A DNA stretch of 64,000 nt, from NCBI GenBank assembly GCA_017474845.1, contig JAFVGS010000054.1, positions 1-64,000 of the forward strand, given 5' to 3'. Positions 25,890 to 35,042 of the stretch are shown in pieces; the first letter of the stretch is position 1, and every line of letters begins with the position of its first letter. A model generated the notes under the pieces. It saw only the letters and a list, made by a program, of their open reading frames with translations. It made no database searches and was not told the origin of the DNA. A program made the position numbers and the translations under genes. Source of the DNA: Prevotella sp. GTDB lineage: Bacteria > Bacteroidota > Bacteroidia > Bacteroidales > Bacteroidaceae.

Positions 25890-25960
25890 AGCGGAATACG
25901 GGAATCGAACCCGCCTCCCAGGCTTGGGAAGCCCGTGCACTACCGATGTGCTAATTCCGC
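25890..25960 (-). tRNA. tRNA-Gly(CCC)
   Basis: 71 bases; acceptor GCGGAAT/ATTCCGC, anticodon loop TTCCCAA (anticodon CCC), T-arm GGGTTCGATTCCC. No encoded CCA. Last of four tRNAs read from one promoter. Confidence 0.93.
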
Positions 25961-25990
25961 AAAAACAATAAATTTCCTGATTTCTTCTTG

Positions 25991-26063
<73 letters not shown>

Positions 26064-26078
26064 AATCCCTTGTGCTTG

Positions 26079-26151
26079 TACACCCGCAGGGGCTCGAACC
26101 CTGGACACCCTGATTAAGAGTCAGGTGCTCTACCAACTGAGCTACGGGTGC
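26079..26151 (-). tRNA. tRNA-Lys(CTT), copy 2
   Basis: 73 bases; acceptor begins GCACCCG, anticodon loop CTCTTAA (anticodon CTT), T-arm GGGTTCGAGCCCC. Identical to the copy at 26194-26266. Confidence 0.93.
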
Positions 26152-26168
26152 ATCAAAATTTCAAAAAG

Positions 26169-26192
26169 AAAGGAGGGTCGCTTGCCTCCTTT
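26169..26192 (-). terminator. hairpin between the two tRNA-Lys genes
   Basis: A perfect 8-base stem (AAAGGAGG and CCTCCTTT) with an 8-base loop. On the minus strand it is followed by CTTTTTGA. It sits directly after the first tRNA-Lys and could end part of the transcripts or serve as a processing site. Confidence 0.55.
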
Positions 26193-26193
26193 G

Positions 26194-26266
26194 TACACCC
26201 GCAGGGGCTCGAACCCTGGACACCCTGATTAAGAGTCAGGTGCTCTACCAACTGAGCTACGGGTGC
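26194..26266 (-). tRNA. tRNA-Lys(CTT), copy 1
   Basis: Identical in sequence to the tRNA at 26079-26151; first of the four tRNAs after the promoter. Confidence 0.93.
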
Positions 26267-26287
26267 ATCTTTTTCGTTTTGCGGGTG

Positions 26288-26319
26288 CAAAGGTACACAC
26301 TTTTTTCCATTCCACCAAA
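26288..26319 (-). promoter_or_regulatory. promoter of the tRNA cluster
   Basis: Minus-strand TTTG (26316-26319), 20 bases, TACCTTTG (26288-26295), 21 bases upstream of the first tRNA-Lys. Confidence 0.75.
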
Positions 26320-26346
26320 CTTTTTGGTGATTTTCTTCCAAAAAAG

Positions 26347-27828
26347 TTATTGTCTGGTGGTGTGGAATCCGTCAATGTTCTCATAACGGCGCTGCATCAT
26401 CCGTTTATAGATGTGCCGGATCCATATCGGATGAGTGACGATGAAGGCCAGTCCTATCAGTGACATGAAGATGAAAGTATAGGTGGGTCCGACTAGCAGA
26501 AAACCGATGGTAGCGATGGCCCCAGGGGCGAACAGCGACAGCAGTTCGATCACCAGCTGCATACCATTTTCGAAGTTTCCTTTGGCGGTCACCTTCTGCT
26601 GCAGGGGCAGCGTCTGTTTGTTATACACCGCCAACTGGAAGATGACGAAGTGCAGCACACCTGCCGTCAGCAGCATATACGCCACGAGCATCAGCAACGT
26701 GAACTTTCCGGTGAACACCGCAGGCAGCATCACTAAGAAGGGGATTAGCAGCACGGCGCTGTAGAACCAGAACTTCGCCTTCAGCAGGGCGATGACATTC
26801 TCACGGTGCATCATCAACAGGTCGATGTAGTTGCCTTCTTGTCCCATGATCTTGATGAGTGCCGTCACGCTATAGATGGCAAAGCAGTAGAGACACCAGA
26901 AATTTTGCATGTACACATTATCATATATAGATGTGTATGCGATTAGCATCGAGAACATGACAATCAGCGACAGGCTCATGATACAGCGTGTACGCATTGT
27001 CTTGTTGCGGAGGTTTGACTTTACCTCAATCTTCAGGTATTCACCGACAAGTCCGAAACGGTTCAGGAATGCGAACTGTGACACATGTTTCAGCGCCCGC
27101 TCCTTCTTCTTCGAGATCTCCTCATATACATACTTGAACTGGAAGTGGCGGTTCACCATGAACAGCAACGCTATCACGATGACGATAGCCAATAGGAACC
27201 ACCAGGCACGTCCGGCCTCGGCATAAGTGTCGAGCAGCCGTCCCGCCGTTTTCTTATTAGGGTTAAGGATCCAGGGGAGGTACGGGATGGCATACACTAC
27301 GACACTGGCCAGGAACCACAACACATTACGGTTGATGAGCGTACGGAAGAACAAATACACCTGACTGTTCAGCATGATGATAAGCAGACAGGCCACTAAC
27401 TCTAACATGACGGGCCAGAAGCCAGCACCTGCAAAGAGCAGGATGATGGAGTAGGGCACGAACATACAGAGCCAGAGGAAGTTGTAGCCGCTCAGATGCG
27501 ACGATAGCAGGAAGCACTCGATGGCCGTGTATCGGGAAATAGGCAACAGGATATAGGGCTTCACCATCATACCTGGCGTGGTCTGGACCACAAAGCGGAA
27601 CAGGTAGTCGATGACGAGTATCAGCGGCATGAACGAGATCATCCGTCCTGCCTCACCTTCGGCCGTCATGGCGATGATACTACCATAAAGAATCATATAG
27701 AGTGCCAGCATGGCGGCACCGAAATAGGTCATCACCTTGGCCCATTTGTTCTGTTCGAAGATCGGACTGCGCTTATAACTCAGCATCGTGTTTTTCCGCA
27801 GCAGCCTATACAATTGAAGTCTATTCAT
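26347..27828 (-). CDS. DUF5687 integral membrane protein
   Basis: 493 residues with about ten to twelve hydrophobic segments (for example near 35-55, 65-80, 115-155, 175-195, 210-230, 285-305, 365-420, 450-480). It resembles Bacteroidetes DUF5687 proteins, which look like ABC-2-type permeases and are sometimes found beside an ATPase; none is adjacent here. A coiled, basic cytoplasmic stretch (EEISKKKERALKHV) is seen near 240. Third gene of ftsK-lolA-DUF5687. Confidence 0.78.
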   Translation of the reverse strand: MNRLQLYRLLRKNTMLSYKRSPIFEQNKWAKVMTYFGAAMLALYMILYGSIIAMTAEGEAGRMISFMPLILVIDYLFRFVVQTTPGMMVKPYILLPISRYTAIECFLLSSHLSGYNFLWLCMFVPYSIILLFAGAGFWPVMLELVACLLIIMLNSQVYLFFRTLINRNVLWFLASVVVYAIPYLPWILNPNKKTAGRLLDTYAEAGRAWWFLLAIVIVIALLFMVNRHFQFKYVYEEISKKKERALKHVSQFAFLNRFGLVGEYLKIEVKSNLRNKTMRTRCIMSLSLIVMFSMLIAYTSIYDNVYMQNFWCLYCFAIYSVTALIKIMGQEGNYIDLLMMHRENVIALLKAKFWFYSAVLLIPFLVMLPAVFTGKFTLLMLVAYMLLTAGVLHFVIFQLAVYNKQTLPLQQKVTAKGNFENGMQLVIELLSLFAPGAIATIGFLLVGPTYTFIFMSLIGLAFIVTHPIWIRHIYKRMMQRRYENIDGFHTTRQ

Positions 27829-27856
27829 CTGTAAACAGTAAACCGTAAATTGTAAA

Positions 27857-28486
27857 CTATCTCAAATCTATAATCTCAGCATGCGGGAAGTCCTTGGCAT
27901 TGAAACGGAAATCAGCATCGCTGGCAGACTGCTTTTTCAGATTGGTGATGTCGAAAACTGTCCACTTCTTACCCTGCAACAGTTTCACCTGAGTGGGATG
28001 GTTCGTTTTCTTGTCAATTGTGATAAAAAGTTCCTTGATCTTATTGCTGGCCTTCGAGGCAGTCAAATGCACTACATGATTGTTGCCATTGCTGTTCAGC
28101 GTGGCGTCGTATCCCTTTTTGTACAGATGGAGGAAGTTATAGGGATTGATAGCCTGCAACTGTGCCTCTGTGGGGTTGACGATGTTCACCTCGTCATTGT
28201 CTTTCATATATGTCCACTGCGTCTTGCCGTCGAACCATATGCCGGCATGTGGAGTGGTGGCGTGGAATTTCTTGCCTTTGATAATGATGGTGCCGCTGGT
28301 TGAGCCCATGCTGCCCGTCATCTTGAAGTCTGCCTTCACCCCATCCTTCATCGTCACGGTGGCGGTAGCCTTGTCAAGCACGCTCTTGGCCGTTTGGGCC
28401 TGCAAAGGCGAAAGGAGCCACAGATTAAAAAGAAGTAATGCTCCTGTCATCATAGCCCTCACCCTTATGATATTACTTATTCCCAT
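27857..28486 (-). CDS. lolA: LolA-like outer membrane lipoprotein carrier
   Basis: 209 residues with a signal peptide ending near LSPLQAQ. The rest is an 11-stranded LolA-like half-barrel (AKSVLDKATATVTMKDGVKADF, GTIIIKGKKFHA, TQWTYMKDNDEVNIVNPTEAQ, KWTVFDITNLKKQ). It is expected to shuttle lipoproteins through the periplasm. The ATG at 28486 is used rather than the upstream TTG. It follows ftsK by 70 bases, a pairing common in Bacteroidetes. Confidence 0.85.
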   Translation of the reverse strand: MGISNIIRVRAMMTGALLLFNLWLLSPLQAQTAKSVLDKATATVTMKDGVKADFKMTGSMGSTSGTIIIKGKKFHATTPHAGIWFDGKTQWTYMKDNDEVNIVNPTEAQLQAINPYNFLHLYKKGYDATLNSNGNNHVVHLTASKASNKIKELFITIDKKTNHPTQVKLLQGKKWTVFDITNLKKQSASDADFRFNAKDFPHAEIIDLR

Positions 28487-28523
28487 AATCAAGCTATTTG
28501 TTTTCTTGTTAATCTATTTTTAC

Positions 28524-28553
28524 TTGTTAATCTGTGTTAATCTGTGGCTATTC
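28524..28553 (+). repeat. 3 x 10-base array between ftsK and lolA
   Basis: Decamers (T/G)TGTTAATCT then GTGGCTATTC, ending four bases before the ftsK stop codon. Same family as 21396, 37268 and 54459. Confidence 0.7.
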
Positions 28554-28556
28554 CCT

Positions 28557-31022
28557 TTACCTCAGGCTTGCCAGCAGATTATTGAGGCTGTTCTCATCCT
28601 GGATCATCACCTCACGGGGCTTGGAACCCATAGCGGCACCTACGACACCAGCTTTCTCCAACTGGTCCATCAGACGGCCAGCACGGTTGTAACCGATAGC
28701 AAACTTACGCTGGATGAGCGACGTTGAACCACTCTGGTTGATGACAATCAGACGGGCGGCATCCTCAAACAGCGGGTCTAAGTGCTGCATGTCCACATCC
28801 TTGTCGCCACCGTCGCCCATATCTGCCTCTGGCGTATCAGGTTCTGGCAGTTCGAAGGCCATATTATAACTCTGCTGTTCAGCGATGTATTCGTTGATGC
28901 GCTCCACCTCAGGCGTGTCGACAAAGGCACATTGCACACGTATGGGTTCTGCACCACCCAGATAGAGCATGTCACCCTTACCGATCAACTGCTGGGCACC
29001 CGTGCGGTCGAGGATGGTCTTCGAGTCGATGCCAGCACTCACTTTGAAGGCAATTCGGGCGGGGAAGTTTGCCTTGATGTTACCGGTGATGATGGTGGTC
29101 GTAGGACGCTGTGTAGCAATGACCATGTGGATACCCACGGCACGGGCCAGCTGGGCGATGCGGGCGATAGGCAGTTCAATCTCCTTGCCGGCGGTCATAA
29201 TCAGATCTCCAAACTCATCGATGATTACCACAATATAAGGCATATAGCCGTGACCACCGCGAGGTGGAATCTTGCGATCGATGAATTTACGGTTGTACTC
29301 CTTGATATTTCTGGCACCCACCTCTTTCAGCAGGTCGTAACGGGTATCCATCAGCTTGCAAAGTGAATTCAGCGTGCGTACTACCTTCGTCACGTCGGTG
29401 ATGATGGGATCAGCATCGTCGTCGGGCACCTTCGCCAGGAAGTGGTTGATCAGCGGGTTGTAGATCGAGAACTCTACCTTCTTCGGGTCCACGAGCACAA
29501 TCTTCAGCTCTGCGGGGTGCTTCTTATATAATAAAGAGGTGATGATGGCGTTCAGACCGACGGACTTACCTTGTCCCGTAGCACCGGCTACGAGCAGGTG
29601 GGGCGCCTTGGCGAGGTCGAACATGAATACCTCGTTGGTGATCGTCTTACCGACGGCACAGGGCAGTTCCATTGTTGATTCCTGGAATTTCTTTGAATTG
29701 AGGATTGATTCCATCGACACGATCGAGGGCTTTGCGTTAGGAACCTCGATACCGATGGTACCCTTGCCTGGGATAGGGGCGATGATACGTATGCCAAGGG
29801 CTGAGAGGCTCAGGGCTATATCATCCTCCAGCGAACGGACCTTCGAGATTCGGACACCGGGAGCCAGAGTGATTTCGTAGAGCGTGATGGTTGGACCCAC
29901 CGTCGCCTTGATGCTTGAGATCTCTACGCCGAAGGTGCGCAACACTTCCACGATGCGGTTCTTGTTAGCCGTCTGCTCAGCCATGTCGATATACGGCTTA
30001 CCGTCGTTATCGTATTTCTTCAGAAGATCGAGGGTGGGATAGTGGTAGTTCTCCAGATCACGTTTAGGATCGTAGGGTTCCATGTCTTCCAAGGCTGTAG
30101 CTACCGTTTTCTTGTCAGCAGATTCCTCATTATGCATGGCCTCTACGTCAAAGTCTACGTCTTTGTCGATTTCTCCGGTTTTACCGGATTCTCCGATGTC
30201 ATAGACATTGTCAATAACCTCGGCAGAACCGTCATTTTTGAATTTAACCACCTGCTCAACAGGATTATCAAACACGGTGGGCCCATCGTCTTCATCATCG
30301 TCTTTCTCCATCAGGTTTTCGTAGGAGTCGGGCTTCTCGTCTGGATTGTTGTTTGCAACTACAAATTTAACCTTATCCAGGAACTTGCTCGGATTCAGTA
30401 ATTTTCGGACTATCAGGATGGTTTCTGCACTAAGGTATGTCAGGAAGGCGATGGCCGTCAGTCCGAGGATGGCCGTCAGTCCTGGAGTACCCACGAGATT
30501 GCCGAGGAAGTGACAGACGTACAAGCCGTGGTCTCCTCCGGGACTGTAACAGGTCTCCGAGAACAATGGTGCCAGTAGCAGCGACATTGCCACCGAAGCC
30601 CACACCATGAGGATCATCAGCGAGAAGAACCACTTCCATAGGTTTACCTTGTAGGCTCTGGTCAGGTGCACACCCACTAAAAGCAAGAACAGCGGGATGA
30701 GAAATGCCGGCAGACCGAAGCACCGCTTGATGAAATACCAGGAGCACCAGGCACCGAAACTGCCGCAGGTGTTCATGAACTCATGGTTCTGGTTCAGGAT
30801 TTCACCTTCTCGCGAATCCTCGATCATGCTCTGGTCGGCGGCTCCCGTCGAGAGATACGACACGAACGCCAGCGACAGGAACACTGCAACAAGTACCACT
30901 GCGATGCCAAGGGTGAAATTGATTGTCTCGTTGTGGAATATTTTGTCAAAGCTCAGCACACTCGACAGACTGCTGTTACTGCTGCTCTTTTGCGACTTTT
31001 TTTCTTTCTTTTTTGGGGCCAT
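28557..31022 (-). CDS. ftsK: DNA translocase FtsK
   Basis: An 821-residue septal DNA pump for chromosome segregation. The ATG at 31022 (MAPKKKEKKSQK) is chosen because the frame upstream runs through the promoter region. It has about four N-terminal transmembrane helices (within about 35-215), an acidic linker, an alpha/beta RecA-type motor with Walker A GATGQGKS (about 480-487) and VVIIDEFGDL, and a C-terminal winged-helix gamma domain (SLIQRKFAIGYNRAGRLMDQ). A -7 box TACTTTTG lies at 31050-31057, in the divergent region shared with the exonuclease gene. Confidence 0.96.
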   Translation of the reverse strand: MAPKKKEKKSQKSSSNSSLSSVLSFDKIFHNETINFTLGIAVVLVAVFLSLAFVSYLSTGAADQSMIEDSREGEILNQNHEFMNTCGSFGAWCSWYFIKRCFGLPAFLIPLFLLLVGVHLTRAYKVNLWKWFFSLMILMVWASVAMSLLLAPLFSETCYSPGGDHGLYVCHFLGNLVGTPGLTAILGLTAIAFLTYLSAETILIVRKLLNPSKFLDKVKFVVANNNPDEKPDSYENLMEKDDDEDDGPTVFDNPVEQVVKFKNDGSAEVIDNVYDIGESGKTGEIDKDVDFDVEAMHNEESADKKTVATALEDMEPYDPKRDLENYHYPTLDLLKKYDNDGKPYIDMAEQTANKNRIVEVLRTFGVEISSIKATVGPTITLYEITLAPGVRISKVRSLEDDIALSLSALGIRIIAPIPGKGTIGIEVPNAKPSIVSMESILNSKKFQESTMELPCAVGKTITNEVFMFDLAKAPHLLVAGATGQGKSVGLNAIITSLLYKKHPAELKIVLVDPKKVEFSIYNPLINHFLAKVPDDDADPIITDVTKVVRTLNSLCKLMDTRYDLLKEVGARNIKEYNRKFIDRKIPPRGGHGYMPYIVVIIDEFGDLIMTAGKEIELPIARIAQLARAVGIHMVIATQRPTTTIITGNIKANFPARIAFKVSAGIDSKTILDRTGAQQLIGKGDMLYLGGAEPIRVQCAFVDTPEVERINEYIAEQQSYNMAFELPEPDTPEADMGDGGDKDVDMQHLDPLFEDAARLIVINQSGSTSLIQRKFAIGYNRAGRLMDQLEKAGVVGAAMGSKPREVMIQDENSLNNLLASLR

Positions 31023-31118
31023 ATCTTGTCTCTTTTCGATATTTTGATGCAAAAGTAGTCGAAAAAACTTAGATTTCATCATAAAATGCTGTTTTTTTTT
31101 GTAATTTTGCACCAAGAA

Positions 31119-31775
31119 ATGAAAAAGTTAATATATAACAAGGTCGATAAGGCCATGATTTCGCTTCTTAAGCGTGTGGAGTTCTACGGGAAAATCTATG
31201 TCGTGACATCTTCAGCCGAAGCGGAACATGTCGTTGACTATCTGTTGTCGCAGCCCATCCTCGGATTCGATACAGAGACGCGTCCTGCCTTTGAAAAAGG
31301 TAAGCATTACTACTGTTCCTTGCTTCAGGTGTCTACACGCACCGACTGTTTCCTCTTCCGACTGAACTTCTTAGGTCTCTGTCCTGCCATTGTGCGGCTG
31401 TTGGCCGACAAGGAGGTGACTAAAGTGGGACTGGCATGGAACAATGATATGCTCTCCCTCCGACAGCTTGGCAGCTTCGAACCGGGCCGTTTCATCGATC
31501 TCCAGGACATGGTGCGCGAGTTGGGCATCGAGGACCAGAGCTTAGTGAAAATCTATGCCAACCTCTTCGGCGAGCGCATCAGCAAGGCCGAACGCCTATC
31601 CAACTGGGAGCGGCGCGAGTTGACAGAGAGACAGATGGAGTATGCAGCCATTGATGCCTGGGCTTGTGTACGTATTTATAATGAAGTGAACCGGCTGCTG
31701 ACCACCCGTGAGTTCGAGTTGGAGTTCAAGCAGGAAGAAAATAAGAGTCAAAGCAATGAGACAGGTATATCTTAA
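31119..31775 (+). CDS. 3'-5' exonuclease (DEDDy, RNase D-like)
   Basis: 218 residues. DEDD exonuclease motifs: GFDTETRP (Asp, Glu), VGLAWNNDMLSL (Asp) and YAAIDAWACVRIY (Tyr and Asp, the DEDDy type). No HRDC domain. The ATG at 31119 begins only nine bases after the -7 box TAATTTTG (31102-31109), so the leader is nearly absent. Its end overlaps the start of rlmI by 20 bases. Confidence 0.88.
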   Translation: MKKLIYNKVDKAMISLLKRVEFYGKIYVVTSSAEAEHVVDYLLSQPILGFDTETRPAFEKGKHYYCSLLQVSTRTDCFLFRLNFLGLCPAIVRLLADKEVTKVGLAWNNDMLSLRQLGSFEPGRFIDLQDMVRELGIEDQSLVKIYANLFGERISKAERLSNWERRELTERQMEYAAIDAWACVRIYNEVNRLLTTREFELEFKQEENKSQSNETGIS

Positions 31776-32958
31776 ACGAGGCAAGGAGGAGAGTCTGCTC
31801 CGCTTCCATCCCTGGGTGTTCTCCGGGGCTATCCAGCATGCCGATGATGGCATCGGTGAGGGCGATGTGGTGCGTGTGGTCAACAGTCAGGGCGATTTCA
31901 TCGCCGTCGGACACTATCAGATGGGGTCCATCGCCGTGCGCGTGCTCTCCTTTAACGACGAATCCATCGACGAAGTGTTCTGGAGCCGTCGGCTGACATC
32001 GGCTCTGCGTGTAAGACAGTCCATCGGGCTGGCAGACAATCCTCAGAACAACACCTATCGTCTCGTTCATGGCGAGGGTGACTTGCTGCCGGGACTGGTC
32101 ATAGACGTCTATGGTCAGACGGCGGTTATGCAGGCCCACAGCGTCGGCATGCACATCAGCCGCGACGCTATCGCCCGCCAGCTGGTGAAGGTGATGGACA
32201 GCCGTATAGCCCATGTCTATTATAAGAGCGAGACAACCTTGCCGGGTAAGATGCGCACTGATGAAACCGAACTTTCCGATGACGGCACGCTGAGCTACTT
32301 CATCTACGGCGGCTCTGAAGACAATACTGCGATGGAGAACGGGCTCCTGTTCTATGTCGATTGGCTTCGCGGACAGAAGACGGGCTTCTTCGTCGATCAG
32401 CGCGATAACCGCCTGCTGCTTGAGCGTTTTTCCAAAGGAAAGCGGGTACTAAACATGTTCTGTTACACCGGTGGATTCTCGTTTTATGCCATGCGGGGCG
32501 GGGCAGAGCTTGTCCATTCCGTCGATAGTAGCGCAAAGGCTATTGAACTCACCAACCGCAATGTAGAACTGAACTTCCCCGGCGACAAGCGTCATCAGGC
32601 CTTCTGTGAGGATGCTTTCCGATACCTCGAACAGGCTGGCAGCCAGTACGACCTGATTATTCTCGACCCGCCAGCCTTCGCTAAGCACCGCGGTGCGTTG
32701 CACAATGCCCTGAAAGGCTATACCCGCCTGAACCTCAAGGCATTCCAGAAAATCCAGCCCGGTGGAATCCTCTTCACGTTCAGCTGTTCACAGGTGGTCA
32801 CGAAAGACCATTTCCGCAATGCGGTCTTCACGGCTGCGGCTCAGGCAGGCCGACAGGTTCGCATCCTCCATCAGCTGCATCAGCCTGCTGATCATCCGAT
32901 CAACATCTACCATCCCGAAGGCGAATACCTTAAAGGCCTGGTGCTCTATGTGGAATAG
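31756..32958 (+). CDS. rlmI: 23S rRNA (cytosine-C5)-methyltransferase, RlmI-like
   Basis: A 400-residue class I SAM methyltransferase with N-terminal PUA domain (1 to about 75, FHPWVFSGAIQ), a middle EEHEE-type domain with GDLLPGLVIDVY, and a Rossmann domain with NMFCYTGGFSFYAMRGGA, LIILDPPAFAKHR and TFSCSQ. RlmI modifies C1962 of 23S rRNA in E. coli; the exact site here is inferred. Overlaps its neighbours on both sides. Confidence 0.9.
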   Translation: MRQVYLKRGKEESLLRFHPWVFSGAIQHADDGIGEGDVVRVVNSQGDFIAVGHYQMGSIAVRVLSFNDESIDEVFWSRRLTSALRVRQSIGLADNPQNNTYRLVHGEGDLLPGLVIDVYGQTAVMQAHSVGMHISRDAIARQLVKVMDSRIAHVYYKSETTLPGKMRTDETELSDDGTLSYFIYGGSEDNTAMENGLLFYVDWLRGQKTGFFVDQRDNRLLLERFSKGKRVLNMFCYTGGFSFYAMRGGAELVHSVDSSAKAIELTNRNVELNFPGDKRHQAFCEDAFRYLEQAGSQYDLIILDPPAFAKHRGALHNALKGYTRLNLKAFQKIQPGGILFTFSCSQVVTKDHFRNAVFTAAAQAGRQVRILHQLHQPADHPINIYHPEGEYLKGLVLYVE

Positions 32959-34324
32959 GGTAGAGACGTACATCAGAAAAGAGGGGTTGCTATCCCGCGA
33001 AGGCCTGCATCTCGTAGCCCTCAGCGGTGGTGCCGACAGCGTCGCCTTGCTGCGCATTCTGCTGGATATGGGCTATCGTGTTGAGGCTGCCCACTGCAAC
33101 TTCCACCTGCGTGGCGAGGAGAGCAACCGAGATGAGCAATTTGTTAAAAATCTCTGCCTAAATCACGATATTCCGATTCACTTAATCCACTTTGATACAA
33201 CCGAATACGCCTCATTGCATCAAGTAAGCATTGAGATGGCGGCACGCGAACTCCGTTACCGCTATTTTGACCAGTTACGCCAGGACATTGGAGCCGAGAC
33301 CGTCTGTGTGGCCCATCATAGTGATGACGCTGTGGAGACCTTTCTGATGAATCTCCTCCGAGGCTCGGGCATCCACGGCCTGACGGGCATCCGTCCACGC
33401 AACGGCTACATTATCCGTCCTCTGCTCTGTGTCAGCCGTCAGGACATCCTCCAATACCTTGATAGCATCGGACAAATCTACGTCACCGACTCTACCAACC
33501 TCGTCGATGACGTCCTCCGCAACAAGATCCGTCTCCGTCTGATCCCTATGCTTGATGAAATGAGTCCTGGGGCTTCCGATAATATCGCCCGCACCGCCAC
33601 ATACCTCTCCGAAGCCGAAAAGGTTTATAACGCCTTTTGTAGCACTTGGTGTCGCACACGGGGACTGTCCCCTCTGTGCGCAGTTCACGAAGCACAGGGG
33701 GACAGTCCCCTGCGTGCGACGGAAGGGAACGTATCGCCGCTTTCCTTGCCTATTTCAGATCTCAAAGACTTTCCTTCCCCTCTCTGCCTCCTTTATGAAT
33801 GGCTGTTACCCTTGGGCTTCAACCGTACTCAGATTGAACAGCTGCTTGTAAGCCTCGATGGCAGTTCGGGCAGTAAGGAGTTCACTTCCCCCACGCATAC
33901 CCTCGTCATCGACCGCGACCGCCTTGTCGTCGAGGCCGTTTCCGAACCCATGCACCCTGTATCCATTCCTGAGACCGGTAACTATCGTACGTCTGACGGA
34001 TGTCTTCTAAAAGTAGAATCATCATCAGATGTAATCGTCTCAAAAACACCTGATTGTGCTACGGTAGATCTATCAAAGGTTCAATTCCCGTTAACCCTTC
34101 GTCCTGTCCGCGAAGGAGACGCGTTCTGTCCTTTCGGCATGACGGGGCATCGTCTTGTCAGCGATTACCTCACCGACCTTAAGCTATCCGTTCTTGAAAA
34201 GCGCCGACAACTCGTCATTACTGATGCTACAGGTACCATCCTTTGGCTCGTCGGGCACCGCACAGACAACCGTTTTCGTGTCACCAACGACACCAATAAC
34301 ATTCTCCGTCTGACACTTATTTAA
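32948..34324 (+). CDS. tilS: tRNA(Ile) lysidine synthetase
   Basis: 458 residues. Converts C34 of tRNA-Ile(CAU) to lysidine, an essential step for AUA decoding. PP-loop ATPase motif ALSGGADSVALL (SGGADS 26-31), HCNFHLRGEESNRDEQFV, and VAHHSDDAVETFLMNLLRGSG. The C-terminal substrate domain (about 375-458) includes RPVREGDAFCPFGMTGHRLVSDYL. Residues about 235-258 are encoded by a 70-base palindrome that reads through in frame, lying between the ATPase part and the following domain. The ATG at 32948 overlaps the rlmI end by 11 bases. Confidence 0.94.
   Translation: MWNRVETYIRKEGLLSREGLHLVALSGGADSVALLRILLDMGYRVEAAHCNFHLRGEESNRDEQFVKNLCLNHDIPIHLIHFDTTEYASLHQVSIEMAARELRYRYFDQLRQDIGAETVCVAHHSDDAVETFLMNLLRGSGIHGLTGIRPRNGYIIRPLLCVSRQDILQYLDSIGQIYVTDSTNLVDDVLRNKIRLRLIPMLDEMSPGASDNIARTATYLSEAEKVYNAFCSTWCRTRGLSPLCAVHEAQGDSPLRATEGNVSPLSLPISDLKDFPSPLCLLYEWLLPLGFNRTQIEQLLVSLDGSSGSKEFTSPTHTLVIDRDRLVVEAVSEPMHPVSIPETGNYRTSDGCLLKVESSSDVIVSKTPDCATVDLSKVQFPLTLRPVREGDAFCPFGMTGHRLVSDYLTDLKLSVLEKRRQLVITDATGTILWLVGHRTDNRFRVTNDTNNILRLTLI
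33651..33720 (+). repeat. 70-base palindrome inserted in frame in tilS
   Basis: Arms of 29 bases (33651-33679 and 33692-33720) pair with only a few mismatches around a 12-base loop. Each arm contains the palindrome GGGGACTGTCCCC or its complement and starts or ends GTCGCAC/GTGCGAC. The style is that of REP doublets. Confidence 0.85.
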
Positions 34325-34340
34325 GTTGCTTTTGTGACAC

Positions 34341-35042
34341 TCAAGGAAAATACTTTATAGCCGTTTCTATCAAGCGGCGGTCGGCCATGAAGGATGTATA
34401 GGCTGTCTTCACGAGATCCCAGTTCCTGGTAAGGAGTGCAACGCCGATGCATTTCTTGATAGTTGGCCAGAAGGCTTTACGGTTGGTTCGCAGATAGTCA
34501 CTGACGATATCCTCGTCGCTGACGCCGTAAGACTTCAGCAGGGCCATGCTTACGATGCCAGTCCTATCCTTGCCCGCCGTACAATGGAAGAGCGTGCATT
34601 TGCCCATCTCCGCGTTCTTCCTCAGTATATCGACGGCTTTATTCAGCTGACTGCGACTGTATGCCTCCGTGACTGTATCCTTATAGAGCGCGTTGAAGTC
34701 GGGCACCATCTCCTTCAGTTTCTCGGGATTTTTGCGCAGGTTACGGATAATAGTCATCGCGTCAGATCCTATCTCGTGGGTAATGCCGAGGGTAGCATCC
34801 TTGAGGATCGGGATCTGCAGGAATTCCACGCCTGGTGGGATAGGGTCGGGGTATTCGGCTGATTCGATAGGCGTACGAAGGTCTATTACGCAGGCGATGC
34901 GGTGCTTCCTGCATAGCCTCGCACACTCGTCTTTCGTGAGGATGCTGAGTTTACCGCTACGCAGATAGAGCCCTTTGGGGATGACACCTCCTGCAAAAGA
35001 CTCTCCTCCAAGGTCGCGCAGGTTCAGTTCAAGTCGTTTCAT
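34341..35042 (-). CDS. tyrosine phosphatase, coupled to clpA
   Basis: A 233-residue soluble protein, no signal peptide. P-loop FHCTAGKDRTGIV (about 158-170, nucleophile Cys) of the Bacteroidetes tyrosine phosphatase family; an N-terminal NLRDLGGESF motif and IDLRTPIES are typical of the same family. Its ATG overlaps the clpA TGA by four bases, so it is translated with the N-degron operon. The substrate is unknown. It shares the HCxxGKDRTG loop with the lipoprotein at 2929-4107. Confidence 0.87.
   Translation of the reverse strand: MKRLELNLRDLGGESFAGGVIPKGLYLRSGKLSILTKDECARLCRKHRIACVIDLRTPIESAEYPDPIPPGVEFLQIPILKDATLGITHEIGSDAMTIIRNLRKNPEKLKEMVPDFNALYKDTVTEAYSRSQLNKAVDILRKNAEMGKCTLFHCTAGKDRTGIVSMALLKSYGVSDEDIVSDYLRTNRKAFWPTIKKCIGVALLTRNWDLVKTAYTSFMADRRLIETAIKYFP

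Noticed and set aside
26153..26341. 62-codon ORF over tRNA-Lys
   Set aside because: The peptide (VAQLVEHLTLNQGVQGSSPCG) is the familiar false translation of a tRNA gene.
33651..33720. tilS palindrome as an intrinsic terminator or gene break
   Set aside because: There is no T tract and the reading frame continues into a recognisable TilS C-terminal domain.
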